64,000 nt of DNA from Diploscapter coronatus (taxonomy: Eukaryota; Nematoda; Chromadorea; Rhabditida; Rhabditidae): positions 14,717,201 through 14,781,200 of the forward strand of contig OZ038422.1 in NCBI GenBank assembly GCA_964036155.1. The letters are read 5' to 3'. The notes beneath the pieces are model-generated. The model was not told the DNA's origin. It did not search any database and was given only the letters and a program-made list of their open reading frames with translations. Shown one piece after another: positions 61,005 through 64,000 of the stretch; position 1 is the stretch's first letter, and the number at the start of each line of letters is the position of its first letter. The position numbers and the translations under genes are program-made.

Positions 61005-62533
61005 CTACGATCTTCGTTCGGTGCTTGCCGTGGATGTACTTGGTGCCACGATCGATTGAATTTTCGCGAGCATTTTTCCAAAGATTAATTTTAACAGGGG
61101 TCGATTCAATATTTTTAGACAAAATTCACGATAGTCTCGGATGATATACATCGATAAACAGGGATTGATGACCGGATAAACTACCAGAATCGTGGTGAAG
61201 TAATTTCCATAGCTTAAACATTAGCTATTTTCTTCTTATCACTGAATTTCACCGACATTCCTAGTGGTACATTTAGAAATGATAATAGAAGCACTGAAAA
61301 TGACGTCAGATACGATGTCGTAAATATTACCATGCTCTGAATAAAGATAGCATAGAATAATTGGAGCTAAAAGTGTAATATTTGTGAAACAAAATAAATG
61401 AAACTTGCATGTAATTTCCTAGTTTTGTTGCTCAAAGATGAGTTTTTGATTTTCTGATTGATGTAATGCGCGCATAAACACATGATACAGAGCGTAAAAA
61501 TTAGGGCAAATATAAGGATTAGCATTCCTATGCAGGTCGGCCATCGCATAATTCTATCTCCATTTTCATCAAACTGAATTTTCAAAATATATTTTTTAAT
61601 CTTAATAAACCCTGCATAATAGTAAGCTATCCCGCTGATAGTAATTTCTTCAATAGGAATGTGAAAAGTTTCATAGAATGACTGACTAAGAGCATCGATA
61701 ACCTAAATAGAATAGTTGATCATTCGAAAAGATATTCTAGCACACCAAGGTTATGATAAAGTAAATAAAGTAAAATAAGTCGATTTGTTTTCTCATTTCC
61801 CATACTATCTTTCGGAATTAAATGTTGGTATGTTGGAATATCTTTTTCGAATTGCCGAAATATTTTGATAAATTAATGTTATTTAACTCACAATCTCATC
61901 AGCGTGCATCACATATATCGTGAAAAATCCGAAAATCGTACCACATATCAAGCACAGTAAAATCCATAAAAATCCATACAATTTTGTGCTGAATAATTTT
62001 AGTAGTTCAACTCTAAAACGATTTTAAATTGTCGGATAGTTTTAATATGCATACCGAACTAAGGCGAAATATCTGTACAGATAATGTATCGCGATAGCCA
62101 AAAGACTCATAAAATAAATACTAGGGTCTGCCAGAAGCGCGATGCGGTCAAAAATTTGATTCTCAAATTTATAAGTTACCAAGAAATTGGCATAAGAACC
62201 ATTTGCGGAGAAAGCTCCCTAAATTTCATTAAAAGTCTGATTAAACATTACCAACATCGTCTAAAATTCAAATGATAAATTAAAATTTTATAACTCTTTA
62301 ACTCAAAATCCAATATTTGATGTCAAACCTACCACTTTCAAACTACCAAATACCATGGAATATATTATATCATAGATAGCGAAACATAGCATAAGGTATT
62401 TATAGCTACCGATTTTCGAGCGAGTTTTAGTCACGATTAGGTAAACTAGGAAGCCATTTGAGAGACATGACAATATGATGACCGAATAGTTGATTATGAA
62501 AAATAATATTCCGAAATTTAACGGATTGAACAT
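61005..62533 (-). CDS. Str-family chemoreceptor GPCR
   Basis: Six exons, 365 aa: 62533-62333, 62218-62055, 62012-61892, 61702-61409, 61366-61257, 61212-61005. Seven hydrophobic helices are visible. Helix 1 is SVIILSCLSNGFLVYLIV, followed by the family motif IGSYKYLM; the helix 3 end has YLYRYFALVR; before helix 6 comes TRKLHLQLFYAIFIQ; helix 7 ends YPVINPCLSMYIIRDYRE, all typical of Str receptors (Pfam 7TM_GPCR_Str). These act in chemosensory neurons, usually on cilia. The length is usual for the family. Intron 4 (42 bases) uses a GC donor (CAT|GCAAGT); with it the TRKLH-LQLF junction matches the family, without it the frame runs into a stop. No lesion was seen, so the gene is probably functional. 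Confidence 0.85.
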
Positions 62534-62663
62534 GCAGCAGTAATAAATTCGAAAGAGTATGTAATGCTATTTCTCAAGAATAATATTGAAGCATTCATTC
62601 AAGTTTGTATTTTTATTTATTGAAATGAAAATGTGCGAGCTCATAAAATCGCAGATATCACGA

Positions 62664-62871
62664 CTACAATCGACTTTCCGTACTTGTAGCCAAAACTCTA
62701 GACATAACCGATGGTTGAATTTTCGAGATAGTTCTACTACAAATCGTTTTAAAAGTCTGTGTCTTCAATTTTCTGAGACAAAATTCACGGTAGTCCCTAG
62801 TTATGAAGACTACAAGCCAACAATTTGTAACAGAATATAGCGATATTACCGTACAAAGATAATTTCCGTAC
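62664..62871 (-). pseudogene. Orphan last exon of a second Str receptor
   Basis: A 208-base exon, exactly the length of the last exon of the neighbouring Str gene, encodes the matching segment (YGNYLCTVISLYSVTNCW, ITRDYREFCLR) and ends in TAG. It has an acceptor (TTTTAG) but no upstream exons: a foldback element begins about 60 bases away. The family Pro of helix 7 is replaced by Ser-Val-Thr. It is a relic of a tandem duplicate whose 5' part has been lost. Confidence 0.7.
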
Positions 62872-62931
62872 CTAAAATTTCTTAGGAAACTTTCTTAAGA
62901 GTGAATGTCAGAATTATTCAAAGTGGCGCTG

Positions 62932-63673
62932 AACAGGGGTCTGTCGATTTGGCTGATTTCCACATATATTGTTCAGCTTTTCACGCTGATTCTCATGGTG
63001 TGGTTTGTTTTTCATAAAACTTATCGTATACAGGATTACGGTAGTTTAAAGTTTTGAGAAATTCAACCTCAGGAAAAACTTCATAGCTTCCTTATTTCTG
63101 AGCCAAATTGAATGATTATTTTTTTATTTTGTAGAGAATTTAATTCTGAATACAAATATGTAACTTTTTCGAAGAAAAAAGGGGTTCCTGGGATCAAATA
63201 AACCGTCAAATGCGTAAAATCGGGTGATTTTCATGAAAGAAAATTTCAAAAATTCATATCTCCTTATGTGTACATATTCTAGGATAAGTTCTAGAACAAA
63301 AGTTGATCGATTTGAAGAGCTCTACAAAATTCTATGGAAAACTCCGACGTTAACTCACATTACTCTCGTAAACACAGTGCGGGTATATAGGGTAACTTAG
63401 GCTAATTTTTTCCCACCAAAATTAATTTCTAAAAATTTTATTTTTATTTCTACTTTATTCTTCTACTCAAGATCTACAAAATAAAAAAATTATGAAATTT
63501 GGTCCAGAAATAAGAAAGTTATGAATTTTTTCTCGAGATCGAACCTGTCAAAACTTGAAGCTACCGTAATCCTGCATACGATAAGGTTTATGAAAAACAA
63601 ACTACACCACGAGAATCAGCATGAAAAGCTGAACAAACTCTGTGAAAATCAGCCAAATCGACGGACCCCTGTT
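62932..63673. mobile_element. 742-bp foldback element (MITE-like)
   Basis: Arms of about 204 bases (62932-63135) and 202 bases (63472-63673) are reverse complements with high identity, starting AACAGGGGTC and sharing CGATTTGGCTGATTT, GTTCAGCTTTTCA and GATTACGGTAG. A 336-base unrelated centre separates them. No transposase ORF is present. The element lies exactly between two truncated receptor genes of opposite orientation. No clear target-site duplication was seen. Confidence 0.8.
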
Positions 63674-63777
63674 TATGCCCCTTTGCTAAGACTTTGGTTT
63701 TTGCTGACATTCACTTTTAAATCATTATCGAAGTTTCCAGAAATTTCGCCTTCTAGATTCTGAATATAAACTTTCAG

Positions 63778-64000
63778 GTGTACCTTCACCCTATCAACAA
63801 TTATTATCCCGACGTTTCCAATCTATTGCTTAGTCATTTACTTTTACAATAAAGTTCGTTCATATCTGAAACAATATCAGTCAACTCTCCAGAAAAACAC
63901 GATACGACTCCACAAACGGTTGATGCAGGTAGGGATGATTTGTGTGAGATTTTTTAATTTATTGAAATTCAGGCTCTAACGATTCAAGCTTCACTACCAT
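63778..64000 (+). CDS. Srd/Str-type chemoreceptor, 3' part only, runs off right edge
   Basis: Exon 63778-63928 and the start of the next (63973-64000) encode the fifth helix, third loop and start of the sixth helix of a nematode 7TM receptor: IIIPTFPIYCLVIYFYNKV, then TIRLHKRLMQ joined to ALTIQASLP. The LHKxLxxALTIQAxLP pattern is typical of Srd receptors and also close to Str. The exon begins in phase 2, so upstream exons are required, yet none is visible between the foldback element and this exon. Either they lie within sequence I could not recognise or the gene is 5'-truncated. Confidence 0.6.

Noticed and set aside
1..64000. tRNA, rRNA, CRISPR, bacterial operon or viral features
   Set aside because: None recognised on either strand; the gene structures are eukaryotic throughout.

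Overview
The window reads as genomic DNA of a rhabditid (Caenorhabditis-like) nematode. It is AT-rich. Its genes are broken into many short exons by mostly short introns ending in TTTTCAG or TTTTTAG. Several start codons sit directly behind a 3' splice signal, as expected for spliced-leader trans-splicing. The gene content (tandem orphan Cys-loop channels, Str/Srd chemoreceptors, a ShKT peptide, a CUB-like/VWA secreted protein) is typical of that group. All gene models were rebuilt by hand from splice signals, reading phase and family motifs. Exon lists are in the evidence fields. The species cannot be named from the sequence.

Layout, left to right. 1-1.5 kb (-): secreted CUB-like/VWA-like protein, probably running off the left edge. 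2.2-3.0 kb (-): 91-aa CxxC protein. 4.5-7.3 kb (+): a 391-aa WD40 protein resembling only the first propeller of IFT140/CHE-11. 7.6-18.6 kb (+): tandem array of four paralogous Cys-loop channel subunits with nearly identical exon lengths, with a decayed chemoreceptor and a small inverted-repeat element between copies 2 and 3. 19.3-30.2 kb (+): an OTX/orthodenticle homeobox gene, best fit ttx-1, with a 7.8-kb first intron. 31.3-32.1 kb: a 7TM tail fragment (+) and a secreted ShKT peptide (-). 32.7-39.8 kb (-): a 24-exon CACHD1-like cell-surface protein. 41.5-54.7 kb (-): phosphomannose isomerase, BUD13 and CFP-1 in one orientation, possibly an operon, with an unidentified 88-aa protein behind them at 55.4-56.1 kb. 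56.9-59.7 kb (+): LAMP-family protein resembling UNC-46/LAMP5. 61.0-64.0 kb: a complete Str chemoreceptor (-), the orphan last exon of a second copy, a 742-bp foldback element, and the 3' half of a Srd/Str receptor entering the right edge (+).

There is no single pathway. Housekeeping nuclear genes (CFP-1 chromatin reader, BUD13 splicing factor) and sugar metabolism (MPI) form a compact same-strand block. The flanks are neuronal or sensory and evolve faster: duplicated channels, chemoreceptors, a sensory-neuron homeobox gene, a cilium-related WD40 protein and a LAMP5-like synaptic protein. These flanks hold most of the oddities: a lost splice acceptor, a copy-specific intron, truncated duplicates, foldback elements and three inferred GC-AG introns. 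No rRNA, tRNA, CRISPR array or viral gene was recognised.
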